From Gemmiger formicilis (GTDB lineage Bacteria; Bacillota; Clostridia; Oscillospirales; Ruminococcaceae), in the NCBI RefSeq assembly GCF_024462815.1, contig NZ_JANGCG010000002.1, forward strand, positions 62,001 through 126,000: 64,000 nt of DNA, written 5' to 3'. How positions within the stretch are numbered: the stretch's first letter is position 1; the number at the start of each line of letters is the position of its first letter. The translations under genes were made by a program, and so were the position numbers. The notes under the pieces were generated by a model that was given only the letters and a program-made list of their open reading frames with translations, searched no databases and was not told the origin of the DNA. Below, one piece after another: positions 17,411 to 26,172 of this stretch.

Positions 17411-19042
17411 TCACGCTTCCGGCTGCGGGGTCGGTTCGGGTGTACTCTCCCCCGCATTCCCCGTCTGGGCCACCAGCGTATCGTCACGAGGGCCAGCAAT
17501 CCACACTGTAACTGCTGTTCCTTTCTGTATTTTAGTACCCGCAACCACGCTTGTTTTTACAACACACCCTTCTGCAACAGTCCCATCATTATCTTCTATA
17601 AGTGGTTGAGAATACACAATCCCCAATGCATCCAGCTGTTTTTTTGCCTGACTCCATATTGGGTTACCTGTCACTATGTCGGGCATCTCCACAAGATTCG
17701 GGCCGCTGCTGACCACAATCTGGAGTATCTGATCCTCCATCAGCTTTTCAGAGCCCGCCGACGGATCCTGACTGATGACAATCCCCTGCTCCACCGTGTC
17801 GGAGTTCTGCTCGGTCATCACAATGCGGTAGCCGTCATAGGCGGTGTTGCCCTTGATGTCGGTGGCGTAGCGCAGCCCCACAAGGTTGGGCACCGTCTCG
17901 CCCTGCGTGCTCTGCTCTGCCGGTGTGGGCTGCGGCGTAGCGGCGGGCTGCGCATCGCTCTTGCTGCCGCCGAGCAGGCTCCACAGCAGCAGCACAACCA
18001 GCACAAAGATAACCACCAGCGAAACGCCCATAATCTTGCGGGTGCTGATTTGGTTATCGCCGCGCTCAAACATGGCGTTCGCCACATTGGGGTCGGTCAG
18101 GGCACTCATCAGCTCGGGCACGGTCTGCATACGCTTGGCCGGGTCCAGCCGCAGCGCGCAGGCCAGCACCTGGGAAAACCACGTAGGCACGCCCGCTTCC
18201 AGGCTGTGGGCGGACTCCATGCTGTCCCGCACCTTGCGCTGGGGCGCGGCCACCGGCGTCTGCCCGGTGACCATCCTGTAGCAGACCGCGGCCAGCGCGT
18301 ACACATCGGTGTAGCGGCCGCTGAATTCTGCGGCGGAATACTGCTCCGGCGCGGCATAGCCGGGATAGAGCTGGCTTTTCAGCTCGCTGCCGCCGGTGCG
18401 CAGGGCCAGCGTGCCATAGCCGGTCAGCCGGGCCGTGCCGTCAATGGGCAGCAGAATATTGTCCGGGCAGATGCCGCGGTGAATCAGGCCGGATTTGTGC
18501 AGCAAGGCCACGCCCTCCATAATGGGCTGCAGCAGGGTGCGGGCCTCGGCGGGGGTCAGCGTGCGGCTACGCAGATGGAGATAGTGGGACAGGGTCATCC
18601 CCTTCTCGCTCTCCTCCACGGCGTAAACCGTGTTGTTTTCCTCGATAACGTCCAGAATCGTGGACAGGCCGGTGGCCGGGGTCAGGCTGTGCAAATCATC
18701 GTACAGGTCCTTGAAATCCATGCGGCTGGTCTTGAACAGGACCTCCTTGTCCTCCTTGGGCATCAGCGCGCCGGAGGCACTGCGGCCATTGCAGAGTGTG
18801 ACCGGGAAATATTCCTTGATGAGGACAAACCGCTTCTCGGCGTTCAGCACGCCGCGGTAGGCCAGACCGTCACCGTCGGCGCTCAGGTAGGCACCCACGG
18901 TGTACTTGTCGCCCAGCTGTGTGCCGAAGGGCAGCGCGCCTTCCGGGTTGCGGTTTTCCAGCGAGCGCCCGCAGTGGGGGCACTCGCCGTGATAGCCGTC
19001 CTCCAACGGCTGCAGGCAGTGCGGGCAAAGGAGTTTTGGCAT
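17411..19042 (-). CDS. Membrane-anchored PASTA-domain protein kinase-like protein, probable pseudokinase
   Basis: A 543-residue protein: N-terminal zinc ribbon (CPHC at 6-9, CPHC at 21-24), kinase-like domain about 45-310, TM helix 337-357, Ala/Pro linker, then two PASTA repeats (about 383-447 and 450-517) outside the cell. The ATP-anchoring Lys76 and the APE motif (231-233) are there, but the catalytic HRD is HRG (188-190) and the metal-binding DFG is GYG (208-210), and the glycine loop is irregular. By kinase family rules it should not catalyse phosphotransfer. It probably senses muropeptides or lipid II and signals by binding. The gene stands alone. Confidence 0.82.
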   Translation of the reverse strand: MPKLLCPHCLQPLEDGYHGECPHCGRSLENRNPEGALPFGTQLGDKYTVGAYLSADGDGLAYRGVLNAEKRFVLIKEYFPVTLCNGRSASGALMPKEDKEVLFKTSRMDFKDLYDDLHSLTPATGLSTILDVIEENNTVYAVEESEKGMTLSHYLHLRSRTLTPAEARTLLQPIMEGVALLHKSGLIHRGICPDNILLPIDGTARLTGYGTLALRTGGSELKSQLYPGYAAPEQYSAAEFSGRYTDVYALAAVCYRMVTGQTPVAAPQRKVRDSMESAHSLEAGVPTWFSQVLACALRLDPAKRMQTVPELMSALTDPNVANAMFERGDNQISTRKIMGVSLVVIFVLVVLLLWSLLGGSKSDAQPAATPQPTPAEQSTQGETVPNLVGLRYATDIKGNTAYDGYRIVMTEQNSDTVEQGIVISQDPSAGSEKLMEDQILQIVVSSGPNLVEMPDIVTGNPIWSQAKKQLDALGIVYSQPLIEDNDGTVAEGCVVKTSVVAGTKIQKGTAVTVWIAGPRDDTLVAQTGNAGESTPEPTPQPEA

Positions 19043-19074
19043 AGTAACGCTCCTTTTTCATTAAAAACTTGCTT

Positions 19075-19102
19075 GTAGGGGGCGGGTATGCCCGGCCCCT
19101 AC
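19075..19102. repeat. 28-bp GC-rich palindrome
   Basis: GTAGGGG-G-CGGG, TATG centre, CCCG-G-CCCCTAC. A clean member of the dispersed gtaggggc family, between the kinase-like gene and the yebC terminator. Confidence 0.65.
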
Positions 19103-19115
19103 CGTTCCGTTGTAC

Positions 19116-19155
19116 AAAAAAAGAGAGCAAAAGTCACCCTTTACTCTCTTTTTAC
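19116..19155 (-). terminator. yebC terminator
   Basis: Minus-strand AAAAAGAGAG pairs with CTCTCTTTTT across 17 nt that can extend the stem, followed by T residues. Confidence 0.75.
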
Positions 19156-19165
19156 ATTCTGTGGT

Positions 19166-19903
19166 TTAGCGGTCGAGGTCTTCCTCGTTCTCCAGGGTGT
19201 GCCAGGCGTTCTGGACATCGTCATCATCGTCCAGCGCATCCAGCAGCTTGCCCATCTGAACCAGCTGGTCAGGGTCGGTCAGCGTGGTGGTGGTGGAAGG
19301 CACCTGTGCCACATCGGCAGAGATGAACTTGTAGCCCTTCTTCTCCAGTGCATCGCAGACAGCGGTGAAGTTCTCAGGGCTGGTGGTGACCTCGGCGGCA
19401 TCTTCGCCGGCATCGAAATCATCCGCACCGGCGTCCAGCGCGTCCATCATCAGCTCATCGGGATCCTTGTCCTCCAAATCGACAACGATAACGCCCTTCT
19501 GGGTGAACATAAAGCCGACGCAGCCCATCTGGCCCAGATTGCCGCCGAACTTATCAAAGTAGTGGCGCATATTGGCCGCGGTACGGTTGCGGTTGTCGGT
19601 GAGGGTCTCGACCATAACGGCGATGCCGCCGGGGCCGTAGCCCTCGTAGGTTATTGCCTCATACTCCGTCTTATCGCCGCCCTCGGCGCGCTTGATGATG
19701 CGCTGAATGTTATCGTTGGGCACGCTGTTGGCCTTGGCCTTGGCAATCAGGGCCGCCAGCTTGGAGTTGGAAGCGGGGTTGCCGCCACCCTCCTTAACGG
19801 CCACGGCAATTTCGCGGCCAATCTTGGTGAAAACCTTGGCGCGGGCGCCGTCGGTCTTTTCCTTTTTACGCTTGATATTGTTCCATTTGCTATGTCCGGA
19901 CAT
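19166..19903 (-). CDS. YebC/PmpR-family DNA-binding or translation regulator
   Basis: A 245-residue protein with the invariant start SGHSKWNNIKRKKEKTDGARAKVFTKIGREI and the GYGPGGIAVMVETLTDNRNRTA core. Members act as transcription regulators or, for one branch, help ribosomes at difficult sequences; the sequence does not decide between these. Own promoter and terminator, so monocistronic. The acidic C-terminus (DDDDDVQNAWHTLENEED) is ordinary. Confidence 0.93.
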   Translation of the reverse strand: MSGHSKWNNIKRKKEKTDGARAKVFTKIGREIAVAVKEGGGNPASNSKLAALIAKAKANSVPNDNIQRIIKRAEGGDKTEYEAITYEGYGPGGIAVMVETLTDNRNRTAANMRHYFDKFGGNLGQMGCVGFMFTQKGVIVVDLEDKDPDELMMDALDAGADDFDAGEDAAEVTTSPENFTAVCDALEKKGYKFISADVAQVPSTTTTLTDPDQLVQMGKLLDALDDDDDVQNAWHTLENEEDLDR

Positions 19904-19969
19904 GGAAAAATCCCCCTAATTTGTATTCACACAGGCAACGGCGTTGCAGCCGATAATTACCAGTGAGAT

Positions 19970-19998
19970 ATTATACCACAACAGGGCGTGCTTTTCAA
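19970..19998 (-). promoter_or_regulatory. yebC promoter
   Basis: Minus strand TTGAAA (19998-19993), 17 bp, TATAAT (19975-19970). Confidence 0.7.
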
Positions 19999-20002
19999 GT
20001 GT

Positions 20003-21370
20003 CTATTGCAGATTGCGCAGGCCCTTCGGGTAATGATTTTTGATGCGCCCGCCGCTGACCTTGCCGCAACCCAGCGGGAAGCCGTCCACCAGCACAGCGC
20101 ACCAGCCGTTCTGCGCGGTGGCGGCGTCAATTTCCTCCCCGCGCAGCCACGCGGCCGTGCGCGGGTCATGCAGGGTCAGCTCCTCACGGTTTGTGCACTG
20201 GGTGCCGTAGGCCATAAACAGCGCGTGGGCGGGCTGAAACCGCTTTTTAACCACACTGCCCGCCAGCGCGCCGCCGCGCACCACGCGCAGCTTACCGGTG
20301 TTCAGCGTCTCGCTGCCCGGCGCGGGCAGCAGCAGCCACTCCCCCGCCCCGGCCAGCGGACAGGCCGCCAATGCCGGGAAATACGCCTTGGCAAAATCCA
20401 GCCATTCGGCCGGGGCCTTCAGCGCCTTGGCGGGCTTGGCCTTGCGCGGTGTGGGCGTATCGGCATCCGCCGCCTTCTGCAGCTTGGCCATAAAATGCCC
20501 CTCGCCGCCGTCGGCAGGCCAGATACGGCGGCAGTATTCCGCGGGAAAATCCGCCGGGGCACGGTTTTCCTCGCCCGGGCGGCCAAAGCCGCAGCCGGAC
20601 AGGTCACAGAGGGTAAACTCCGGATGCTTTGCGAGGAAGGCGGCCATCTGACCCTCGTCCTCCGCCGGGGCGAAGGTGCAGGTGGAGTAGACCAGCACAC
20701 CGCCCGGAGCCAGCAGCGTCGCGGCGTTTTCGAGAATTTCCGCACCCAGCTCTGCGCAGTGGGCCACCAGCGCATCGCTGTGCTGGGCGGCCGCCACGGC
20801 CTCCTTGCGGAACATCCCTTCGCCGGAGCAGGGCGCGTCCACCAGCACCCGGTCAAACTGCCCGGGCAGCGCCGCCGCCAGACGGGCCGTGTCCTCGTTG
20901 GTGACGATGGCGTTTGTCACGCCCATACGCTCCAGATTCTGGCGCAGAATCTCGGCGCGGGCCGCAACAAATTCATTGGCCAGCAGCAGTCCCTGCCCCT
21001 GCAGGGCCGCGGCCAGTTGGCTGGTCTTGCCGCCCGGCGCGGCGCACAGGTCGGCCACCCGCATACCGGGGCGCACATCGAGCAGCGCTGCCGGGGCGGA
21101 GGCGCTGGGCTCCTGCGCATACAGCACGCCTGCATGGTGCCATGCGTGGCGTCCCGGGCGGAAATCCGGCGCAGTGGTAAAGGCAGAAGCGCAAAAGCTG
21201 GACGGCTCTGCGGCAAAATCAACATGCTGTGCAAACCATTCCGGCGTGCAGCGCAGTGTATTCACCGTCACACCACGGGCAGGCTGCGGCGTGGCATAGG
21301 CATACAGCTCCTCAAACCGTGCGCCCAGCAGTGCCTGCTCCCGCGCCGTAAAATCCTTTGGAAATTCCAA
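20003..21370 (-). CDS. RsmF/NOL1-NOP2-sun family rRNA (cytosine-C5)-methyltransferase
   Basis: About 455 residues. The SAM-binding motif ADLCAAPGGKTSQLAAAL and the two catalytic cysteine motifs VDAPCSGEGMFRKE and VYSTCTFAPAE are intact, as needed for m5C formation in rRNA. The last third is a PUA-like RsmF_B region. I prefer a TTG start at 21370 because AGGGGGA lies 5 bp upstream and EFPKDFTAREQALLG matches the usual N-terminus; an ATG at 21397 adds nine residues without a good site. Divergent from a small ORF at 21470. Confidence 0.88.
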   Translation of the reverse strand: MEFPKDFTAREQALLGARFEELYAYATPQPARGVTVNTLRCTPEWFAQHVDFAAEPSSFCASAFTTAPDFRPGRHAWHHAGVLYAQEPSASAPAALLDVRPGMRVADLCAAPGGKTSQLAAALQGQGLLLANEFVAARAEILRQNLERMGVTNAIVTNEDTARLAAALPGQFDRVLVDAPCSGEGMFRKEAVAAAQHSDALVAHCAELGAEILENAATLLAPGGVLVYSTCTFAPAEDEGQMAAFLAKHPEFTLCDLSGCGFGRPGEENRAPADFPAEYCRRIWPADGGEGHFMAKLQKAADADTPTPRKAKPAKALKAPAEWLDFAKAYFPALAACPLAGAGEWLLLPAPGSETLNTGKLRVVRGGALAGSVVKKRFQPAHALFMAYGTQCTNREELTLHDPRTAAWLRGEEIDAATAQNGWCAVLVDGFPLGCGKVSGGRIKNHYPKGLRNLQ

Positions 21371-21469
21371 AACAGTCCCCCTGCATAAAAAAGCCATGGG
21401 CGGGCAAACTACCTGTGCAGCCAGAAAGGCTGCAAATCGCTTTTTACTTGCGAAAGGAGCTTACCACCT

Positions 21470-21610
21470 ATGGCAAAGAATCAGACAAACAATTCGACCA
21501 ACCGCACGACCAATCGCACCACGGACAGCGCCCGCAATACAACCAACCGTACCCAGCAGAAAACCACAAACCGCACCACCAACACCACCGACAGCAAGAA
21601 CTACAAGTGA
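21470..21610 (+). CDS. 46-residue Asn/Thr/Arg-rich small protein
   Basis: ATG at 21470 behind a strong GAAAGGAG (spacing about 9). The product begins MAKNQTNNSTNRTTNRTTDS and repeats (T)TNRT(T)N three to four times, ending DSKNYK. It has no hydrophobic core and should be disordered. A hairpin (CCGCACCC/GGGTGCGG, 21615-21634) follows the stop. Too short for most gene finders. No family recognised; a spore-associated small basic protein is one possibility based on its Asn/Lys/Arg-rich make-up, which is speculation. Confidence 0.6.
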   Translation: MAKNQTNNSTNRTTNRTTDSARNTTNRTQQKTTNRTTNTTDSKNYK

Positions 21611-21648
21611 TATCTGCCGCACCCTGAATGGGTGCGGTACATAAGGCC

Positions 21649-21717
21649 GCGGGCGGATATGGAATTCGCCCCTACCCTATCCGGGGTCTGGCAGGTGGAT
21701 TCTGTATCCGCCCGCAC
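21649..21717. repeat. Imperfect inverted repeat downstream of mrnC
   Basis: GCGGGCGGATA..GAAT and ATTC..TATCCGCCCGC face each other with GC-rich DNA between. Non-coding, between the small ORF and the 3' end of mrnC. Confidence 0.5.
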
Positions 21718-21721
21718 CTAT

Positions 21722-22126
21722 TTATTCCGGCTTGTACCCAGCCCACAGGGCCTCGAACAGCTCTTCAATGCGGTCATTCCGGCCCTGCAGATAGAGCCAT
21801 CCCAGCAGGCACTCAAAGCCGGTGGAGGCGCGGTACTCCTGCACGGTGGCGTGCTTGGCCACCGTGGCCTTGCTGGCATTTTTGCCGCGGCGCAGCACGG
21901 CGGCCTCGGCCTCGGTCAGCATCGGCTCCAGAATTTCCAGCTCCCGGTTCTGCGCGTGGGCGCTGACATAATGCGTGGCCACCGTGTGCAGGCGGTTGGG
22001 CTGCAGCCGGGTTGTACCCACAAGGCGGGCGCGCACCAGCAGCTCCAGCACGGCATCGCCCACAAAAGCCAGCGCCAGCGGCGACATTTCGTGAATGTCG
22101 ACTTCGGATTTCATTTCAAACAGCAT
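21722..22126 (-). CDS. mrnC: Mini-ribonuclease III
   Basis: A 134-residue RNase III catalytic domain without the dsRNA-binding domain. The signature SPLALAFVGDAVLELLVRARL near residues 15-35 carries the metal-binding Asp, and ECLLGWLYLQGRNDRIEELFE near the end carries the second acidic pair. In Firmicutes it matures 23S rRNA ends. Its start is 2 bp downstream of the obgE stop, so it is translated with obgE. Confidence 0.93.
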   Translation of the reverse strand: MLFEMKSEVDIHEMSPLALAFVGDAVLELLVRARLVGTTRLQPNRLHTVATHYVSAHAQNRELEILEPMLTEAEAAVLRRGKNASKATVAKHATVQEYRASTGFECLLGWLYLQGRNDRIEELFEALWAGYKPE

Positions 22127-22128
22127 AC

Positions 22129-23412
22129 TTAATACAGATAATCGAACTCATATTCGCCGATTTTGATGGTGTCCTCTTCCTCAACGCCCTGCGCGACCAG
22201 CTCATCCAGAATACCGGAATCACCCAGCTGCGTCTGGAAATACTGCAGGCTCTCGTAGTCCTCGACGTTGGTGCCGGCCAGAATACGCTCCAGCCACGGT
22301 GCATCCACCGTAAACTCGTGGTCTCCGGTGCGCTCCACCGTGAAGGGACGGGTGGGCTGGGCGTTCTTGTCGGGGCGCTTGTACTCAGCCTCATAGACCT
22401 TGACCGGGGGCAGGTCCTTCAGGCGGTTGTAGACCAGTGCGGGCAGACCGTCCACGCCCTGCCGCGTTGCCGCGGAGATGGGCAGGAAGGTCAGGCCCTT
22501 GGCTTCGATATAACTCTTGAACTCCTCGACCTGCTCCGGGGTGGCAATGTCGCACTTGTTGCCCAGCACAATCTGCGGGCGGTCGGCCAGCTCGGCGCTG
22601 AAGCCTGCCAGCTCATGGTTAATCTGCTCAAAATCAGCCTTGGGGTCACGGCCTTCGCAGCCGGAGACATCCACCACGTGCAGCAGCAGACGGCAGCGCT
22701 CGACATGGCGCAGGAAGTCATGGCCCAGACCCACGCCCTCGGCGGCACCCTCAATCAGGCCGGGAATGTCGGCGCAGACAAAGCTCTGCTCCGGGCCGAC
22801 ACGGACGACGCCCAGCACCGGGGTCAGCGTGGTGAAGTGGTAGTTGGCAATCTTGGGCCGCGCCGCGGAAATAATGCTGATAAGCGTGGACTTGCCCACG
22901 TTGGGGAAGCCAATCAGGCCAACATCCGCAATGACCTTCAGCTCCAGCTTGAGGTGCATATCCTCGCCGGGCAGGCCGGGCTTAGCAAACTTGGGAATCT
23001 GGCGGGTCGGGGTGGCAAAATGGCTGTTGCCCCAGCCACCGCGGCCACCCTTAGCCACAACCACCGGCTCGGAGCCGGTCAGGTCGGCCACAACCAGATC
23101 GGTCTCGGCCTCCTTCAGAACCGTGCCGCGGGGCACGCGGATGACAAGGTCATCGCCGTCCGCACCACTCATACGCTTGGCACGGCCATTTTCGCCGTCG
23201 GGCGCGGTGTACTTGCGCTTGTAGCGAAAGTCCATCAGGGTGGACAGGTTATCGTCCGCCACAAAGATAATATCGCCGCCGCGGCCGCCGTCGCCGCCGT
23301 CCGGGCCGCCCGCCGCCACGAATTTTTCGCGGTGGAACGTCACCGCGCCGTCGCCGCCCTTGCCGGCGTGCAGCCAGATCGTGGCGGTATCAATAAAGTT
23401 ACTGGTTGCCAT
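22129..23412 (-). CDS. obgE: GTPase ObgE/CgtA
   Basis: A 427-residue ribosome-associated GTPase involved in 50S assembly and stress control. N-terminal glycine-rich Obg fold (HAGKGGDGAVTFHREKFV, GGPDGGDGGRGG) to about residue 158, then the G domain: GFPNVGKST, DIPGLIEGAAEGVGLG and NKCD, then the C-terminal OCT domain (DAPWLERILAGTNVEDYESLQYF). The tail ends in EYEFDYLY. Confidence 0.97.
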   Translation of the reverse strand: MATSNFIDTATIWLHAGKGGDGAVTFHREKFVAAGGPDGGDGGRGGDIIFVADDNLSTLMDFRYKRKYTAPDGENGRAKRMSGADGDDLVIRVPRGTVLKEAETDLVVADLTGSEPVVVAKGGRGGWGNSHFATPTRQIPKFAKPGLPGEDMHLKLELKVIADVGLIGFPNVGKSTLISIISAARPKIANYHFTTLTPVLGVVRVGPEQSFVCADIPGLIEGAAEGVGLGHDFLRHVERCRLLLHVVDVSGCEGRDPKADFEQINHELAGFSAELADRPQIVLGNKCDIATPEQVEEFKSYIEAKGLTFLPISAATRQGVDGLPALVYNRLKDLPPVKVYEAEYKRPDKNAQPTRPFTVERTGDHEFTVDAPWLERILAGTNVEDYESLQYFQTQLGDSGILDELVAQGVEEEDTIKIGEYEFDYLY

Positions 23413-23434
23413 TGTGTACCTCTCTGATAACTAC

Positions 23435-23465
23435 AAAAAACGAGCGAGCCGCGAAGGCCCGCCCG
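23435..23465 (-). terminator. rplU-rpmA terminator
   Basis: Minus-strand 10-bp stem CGGGCGGGCC/GGCTCGCTCG with two G-U pairs, followed by TTTTTTG, 12 bp past the rpmA stop. Confidence 0.75.
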
Positions 23466-23476
23466 TACCGGTTTTT

Positions 23477-23728
23477 TTACTGCTTGACCGTGCAGCGCTT
23501 GCGGTCACGGCCCATGCGCTCGAAGTGAACGCGGCCATCGACCAGAGCGAACAGGGTGTCATCGCTGCCGATGCCAACGCCCTCACCCGGATGGATGTGG
23601 GTGCCGCGCTGACGGACCAGGATGTTGCCGGCCAGAACGAACTGACCGTCGCCGCGCTTGACGCCGAGGCGCTTGGACTCGGAATCACGGCCGTTCTTGG
23701 TAGAACCTACGCCTTTTTTATGTGCCAT
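23477..23728 (-). CDS. rpmA: 50S ribosomal protein L27
   Basis: An 83-residue L27 ([31 protein letters not shown]). It begins directly at MAHKKG and has no N-terminal pre-sequence of the LNLQFFAS type that many Firmicutes cleave with the Prp protease. In agreement, the prp/ysxB gene usually found between L21 and L27 is missing: rplU ends 14 bp upstream. Confidence 0.97.
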   Translation of the reverse strand: MAHKKGVGSTKNGRDSESKRLGVKRGDGQFVLAGNILVRQRGTHIHPGEGVGIGSDDTLFALVDGRVHFERMGRDRKRCTVKQ

Positions 23729-23742
23729 TGTGATTTACCTCC

Positions 23743-24054
23743 TTAGCCGTTGATCGCGGTGATTTCCACCTTGGTGTAGGGCTGACGATGACCCTTGCGG
23801 ACCATGCTGCCCTTCTTGGGACGATAGGTCAGGATGTTGAGCTTCTTGCCCTTGCCGGTCTTGACGACCTTGGCAACAACGGAAGCGCCCTCAACAACGG
23901 GAGCGCCAACCTTGACAGAGCCCTCCTCGCCAACGGCGAGAACCTGATCGAAGGTGACTTCGGAGTTGTCCTCAGCGTTCAGCTTCTCGACGTAAACAAC
24001 GTCGCCAACCTTAACGCTGTACTGCTTGCCACCGGTTTTGATAACTGCGTACAT
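23743..24054 (-). CDS. rplU: 50S ribosomal protein L21
   Basis: A 103-residue L21 ([25 protein letters not shown] and the closing [15 protein letters not shown]). The ATG at 24054 follows GAGGTTATCAC; the frame continues upstream only through the leader. First gene of a two-gene operon with rpmA. Confidence 0.97.
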   Translation of the reverse strand: MYAVIKTGGKQYSVKVGDVVYVEKLNAEDNSEVTFDQVLAVGEEGSVKVGAPVVEGASVVAKVVKTGKGKKLNILTYRPKKGSMVRKGHRQPYTKVEITAING

Positions 24055-24146
24055 GTGATAACCTCTTTCAATAAGTCTCGCTGGTCTGCAGGGCGGTGTA
24101 CCTACAAAAGCACACACTTTCAGAGCCCATACCATGCGGCTCTAGT
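24055..24146 (-). promoter_or_regulatory. 5' leader of rplU (possible L21 leader RNA)
   Basis: About 90 nt of structured leader between promoter and rplU. AGAGCCGCATGGTATGGGCTCT near its 5' end can form a hairpin (AGAGCC/GGGCTCT). L21 leader RNAs are known upstream of this operon in Firmicutes; I cannot confirm the consensus by eye. Confidence 0.35.
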
Positions 24147-24176
24147 ATCATACCATACCACGCCGCAGCTTGTCAA
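24147..24176 (-). promoter_or_regulatory. rplU-rpmA promoter
   Basis: Minus strand TTGACA (24176-24171), 18 bp, TATGAT (24152-24147). Confidence 0.8.
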
Positions 24177-24217
24177 GGGGTTTTCGGGCGTGGTTAGGTT
24201 AAAATTTTTCTGCTTCT

Positions 24218-25078
24218 TCAGATTGTCGCGCCATTCTGGCGGGCGGCGGCCTCCACCGTGTTCAGCATCAGCATGGCACGGGTCATCGGGCCGACACCGC
24301 CGGGAACCGGGGTGATGAAGGCAGCCTTTTCGGCAGCCTCAGTAAAATTCACATCACCGTGCAGCTTGCCATCCGCGCCGCGGTTGATGCCCACGTCAAT
24401 GACCACTGCGCCGGGCTTGACCATATCGCCGGTCACAAAGCCCTCGCGGCCCACAGCGGCCACCAGAATATCGGCAGCAGCGCAGACCTCCTTGAGGTTC
24501 TTTGTCTTGGAGTGGCAGATGGTGACGGTGGCGTTCTTCGCCAGCAGCAGCAGCGCTGCTGGCTTGCCCACGATGTTGGAACGGCCGATGACCACTGCAT
24601 TCTTGCCCGCAATTTCGGTGCCGGTGGACTCAATCATCCGGATGCAGCCCGCCGGGGTGCAGGGCAGATAGCAGGGCTCACCAATCTGCATACGGCCCAC
24701 GTTGATGGGCGAGAAGCCGTCCACGTCCTTTTCCGGCGGGATGGCGTCAATCACGGCCTTCTCGTCAATCTGCGCGGGCAGCGGCAGCTGCACCAGAATC
24801 CCGTGCACAGCATGGTCCTCCGCCATCTTCTTCACCTCGGCCAGCAGGGCGTCCTGCGTGGTGTCGGCGGGCAGGTTGATGGAACGGCTCTCAATGCCGC
24901 ACTGGGCGCAGTCGTTGATTTTGCCGCGCACATAGACCTGACTGGCGGGGTTCTCGCCCACCAGAATCACGGCCAGACAGGGGTTGATGCCCTGCGCCTT
25001 GAGCTGCTCGACCTTTTCCGCGGCCTCAGCCTTTGTAGCTGCTGCCAGTGCCTTGCCGTCAATGATGGTTGCTGCCAT
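24218..25078 (-). CDS. folD: Methylenetetrahydrofolate dehydrogenase/cyclohydrolase FolD
   Basis: A 286-residue bifunctional enzyme interconverting 5,10-methylene-, methenyl- and 10-formyl-THF with NADP. The substrate motif VYVRGKINDCAQCG, the VQLPLPAQID motif with PEKDVDGFSPINVG, the Rossmann segment VVIGRSNIVGKPAALLLL and the closing TPVPGGVGPMTRAMLMLNT are all present. The active-site Lys expected around 55 falls in the KINDCAQ region. lgt lies 36 bp upstream on the same strand. Confidence 0.96.
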   Translation of the reverse strand: MAATIIDGKALAAATKAEAAEKVEQLKAQGINPCLAVILVGENPASQVYVRGKINDCAQCGIESRSINLPADTTQDALLAEVKKMAEDHAVHGILVQLPLPAQIDEKAVIDAIPPEKDVDGFSPINVGRMQIGEPCYLPCTPAGCIRMIESTGTEIAGKNAVVIGRSNIVGKPAALLLLAKNATVTICHSKTKNLKEVCAAADILVAAVGREGFVTGDMVKPGAVVIDVGINRGADGKLHGDVNFTEAAEKAAFITPVPGGVGPMTRAMLMLNTVEAAARQNGATI

Positions 25079-25114
25079 AGTAATCCCTCTTTTCTGTATT
25101 TGCTCCGCATGCGC

Positions 25115-26155
25115 TCAGTCAGTCTTCGGTTCCTCAATCTCTTCAATTTCCACTGCGTTCAAATCCAGCGCGGCCAGACGGTCATTCATGGCGTCGGTTG
25201 CCTTGACAAATTCCGCGTGGGGCGCGTTGGCGGGCAGGGTGTCCGGCGCGAAGCGTTCCCCTGCCTCGGCCTGCTTTTTGATGTCCTTCACGGCCAGCGT
25301 GACCATCAGTTGCTTGCCCTTGGTGCTGCGCAGGCCGATGACCATCAACACCGCGGCCACGATGACAGAGCCTATGGCCACCAGCTGGCTGGCGCGCAGG
25401 CCGGTGCTGCCAATCAGCAGCGAGTCGGTGCGCAGGCCCTCAATCCACGCACGGCCCAGGCCGTACCAGATGATGTAGCTCAAGAAAATCTGGCCGTTGA
25501 AGCGCCGTTTTTTGTAAAACGCTGCCAGCACCAGAAAGCCCAGCAGGCACCAGATGCTCTCATACAAAAAGGTCGGGTGCACCGGGGCTGTGGGATCCAC
25601 CGTCATACCCGCGGGCAGCGTGACCTGCACCGATTTGAGGTAGGCCTCGGTGCCCTCGCTGTACATACCCCACGGAAGCGTGGTGTTGGTGCCGAAGGCC
25701 TCCTGATTGACAAAGTTGCCCCAGCGGCCGATGCCCTGCCCGATGAGAAAGCTCAGCGAGACCAAATCAAACAGCGGCAGCAGCGGTACCTTGCGCCATT
25801 TGGCAGCCAGCCCGCCGAACACAAACGCGCCGATGACTGCGCCGTAGATGGCAATGCCGCCCTTGCGGATGTCAATCATTTCCCAGACGCTCTGATACTC
25901 AAACGGTGCCATAGCCACGTAGTAAATGCGGGCGCAGACGATGGCCATGACCGTGCCGATGGCCACAACGTCCACCAGCCGGTCAGAGTCAATGCCGTAG
26001 TCCACGGCGTTGCGGAAAGCGTAGAGCATCGCCAGCAGCATACCCGCTGCAATGATAACGCCGTACCAATAAATGTTGAACCCACCGATGGCCAGCGCCA
26101 CGCGGTTCACGGTCAAATCAAGCCCCAGACCGGGAAATTGTACATGATATACCAT
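25115..26155 (-). CDS. lgt: Phosphatidylglycerol-prolipoprotein diacylglyceryl transferase
   Basis: A 346-residue membrane enzyme that attaches diacylglycerol to the lipobox cysteine of prolipoproteins. The conserved signature GQGIGRWGNFVNQEAFG lies near residue 140 and HPTFLYESIWCLLGF near 190. Seven membrane segments are evident. About 60 residues past the last helix are soluble and charged (EFVKATDAMNDRLAALDLNAVEIEEIEE), making it longer than the common 260-290-residue form. The M16 gene starts 17 bp upstream. Confidence 0.95.
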   Translation of the reverse strand: MVYHVQFPGLGLDLTVNRVALAIGGFNIYWYGVIIAAGMLLAMLYAFRNAVDYGIDSDRLVDVVAIGTVMAIVCARIYYVAMAPFEYQSVWEMIDIRKGGIAIYGAVIGAFVFGGLAAKWRKVPLLPLFDLVSLSFLIGQGIGRWGNFVNQEAFGTNTTLPWGMYSEGTEAYLKSVQVTLPAGMTVDPTAPVHPTFLYESIWCLLGFLVLAAFYKKRRFNGQIFLSYIIWYGLGRAWIEGLRTDSLLIGSTGLRASQLVAIGSVIVAAVLMVIGLRSTKGKQLMVTLAVKDIKKQAEAGERFAPDTLPANAPHAEFVKATDAMNDRLAALDLNAVEIEEIEEPKTD

Positions 26156-26172
26156 TTTCTACTTACCCCTCG

